Shown: positions 63,146 to 64,000 of the stretch, in pieces | Position numbering within the stretch: the stretch's first letter is position 1 | Layout: each line of letters opens with the position of its first letter | Assembly: GCF_025698545.1 (NCBI RefSeq) | Contig: NC_068575.1 | Span: forward strand, 53,019,980-53,083,979 | From: Gossypium raimondii | Lineage: Eukaryota > Streptophyta > Magnoliopsida > Malvales > Malvaceae | Direction of reading: 5' to 3' | Length of the DNA stretch: 64,000 nt | Program-made: the position numbers and the translations under genes | The notes under the pieces: generated by a model | Seen by the model: the letters and a program-made list of their open reading frames with translations, nothing else | Told to the model about the DNA's origin: nothing | Database searches by the model: none

Positions 63146-64000
63146 TGTAATAGCCTAAATTTGTCCGGCCCAAATCAGAAATAAATAAACAATAAATATA
63201 AAACCAAATTAAACGTCCAAAATAGTCCTTTTACACTGGGCCCAATAAGGCCCAAACTAAACACAACCTCAAACCCGAATTACCCAATACATCCCAGCCC
63301 AATAACCAAAGCCCTAAACCTAAACCCTAGCAGCCTCCACGCCGTAACCACCCACGGCCTTCGTCCCCACGTGTCGAGCCTCTGCCAGCGTGCGCGCATT
63401 CGCACATGCGCCACCACTGTTTGTTTTGCCTCCGTACACGCCACGTTGGTCTCTGCCCTTGTACCTGCAAAATACACACGAAAATACGCAAAGAAGGATA
63501 GCAGAATAGGGGCAACAGAGGGGATTTTGGGGGGAGCATTTTCTTTTATTTTTTCATTTTTATTTCATTTTGTAAGGGGCCATAAAAAGGCCATTTGAAT
63601 GCTGTAAAAATAGACAGACAGGAAACAAAAAAGAGAGGAGAGCACACTTATTGTAAAAAAATATTCAGAAATCAAAGGAAAAGGGGTTTTTCGAAAGGTG
63701 ATTCTCCTTCGATTTTCTTTTTCTGTGATGTTTTCATGTTCGTTTTTTTTTCATATTCATTTTAATGATTAAAGGAAGAGAGTAAGAAGAGGAGAAGTAG
63801 AAACTCACCTTCGGAGTGGGGGCATCGGATCCTGGTTCACTCCGCCGTAATCGGAGTTGGAACGGGATGAAAGGGCTGAAGCGGCGCGCCGTTTGAGTGG
63901 AGAGGTTTAGTTTCTTTTAGGTTTTTTTTTCTTTTCTGCTTAGGGTAATATGGTTTTAATGTTGGTTAAATGGGAAATCATGAAACGACACCGTTTGGGC
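63146..64000 (+). repeat. Probable LTR entering from the right edge
   Basis: Begins TGTAATAGCC with AAATTTGTCCGGCCCAAA, then runs of CCCAAACC words, a GC-rich section with CACGCC words and an AAACGACACCGTTTGGGC end, cut by the window edge. I associate this style with cotton LTR elements. No partner LTR, primer-binding site or coding region falls inside the window, so this is a provisional call. The small frames at 63280-63598 are not genes. Confidence 0.45.

Noticed and set aside
63280..63598. Cys/Arg-rich small frames near the right edge
   Set aside because: They come from the GC-rich part of a probable LTR and have no metal-binding pattern of a known family.

Overview
The window is AT-rich plant nuclear DNA, and I infer a dicot, most likely cotton (Gossypium) or a close Malvaceae relative. 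The inference rests on intron-containing genes with plant GT-AG introns, a plant-type eL18 gene, and retrotransposon LTRs of styles I associate with cotton (one starting TGTAACACCC and rich in CACACGGCC/CCGTGTG words, one starting TGTAATAGCC). No database search was possible, so the species is an inference. Five host genes can be supported: a 60S ribosomal protein L18 gene (5640-7123, +, five exons, 187 aa); an ATL-type RING-H2 ubiquitin ligase (32865-33629, +, intronless, 254 aa); two pectin methylesterases with inhibitor pro-domains, facing away from each other (40234-41992, -, two exons, 559 aa; 47572-50195, +, three exons, 560 aa); and a secreted family GH9 endo-beta-1,4-glucanase (57798-60076, +, eight exons, 510 aa). 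Three of the five act on the cell wall and lie within 20 kb.

Layout. 1-3.8 kb: a minisatellite, an internally deleted Copia element with intact ends, and a diverged LTR scrap of the same family. 4-7.3 kb: a small MITE and the RPL18 gene. 7.8-22.8 kb: a four-layer nest. A decayed endogenous caulimovirid (pararetrovirus) on the minus strand is split by an LTR-like insertion (CTTTC duplication). That insertion is split by a TTA-flanked inverted-repeat element, which is split by a nearly full-length Athila-type Ty3 retrotransposon (TTGAT duplication). 24.6-29.2 kb: a decayed Copia element with both LTRs and a TACCT duplication. 32.8-33.7 kb: the RING gene. 34-39 kb: MITEs and an orphan RNase H fragment of LINE type. 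40.2-50.2 kb: the pectin methylesterase pair. 52.4-54.4 kb: fold-back elements. 56-57.2 kb: a probable solo LTR. 57.7-60.5 kb: the GH9 gene. 61-61.6 kb: a repeat rich in CCGAATTAACCG words. 63.1 kb to the right edge: the start of another probable LTR.

The host genes look intact, with frames continuous across the inferred splice sites and catalytic residues present. Every retroelement coding region is broken by stops, frameshifts or deletions. The two methylesterases and the glucanase could cooperate in wall remodelling (de-esterifying pectin, cutting beta-1,4-glucan), but no shared control is visible in the sequence. The most interesting material is the nested pararetrovirus locus, an exon-like gene fragment inside RPL18 intron 4, a fold-back family in more than one size class, and the different intron structures of the two methylesterases.
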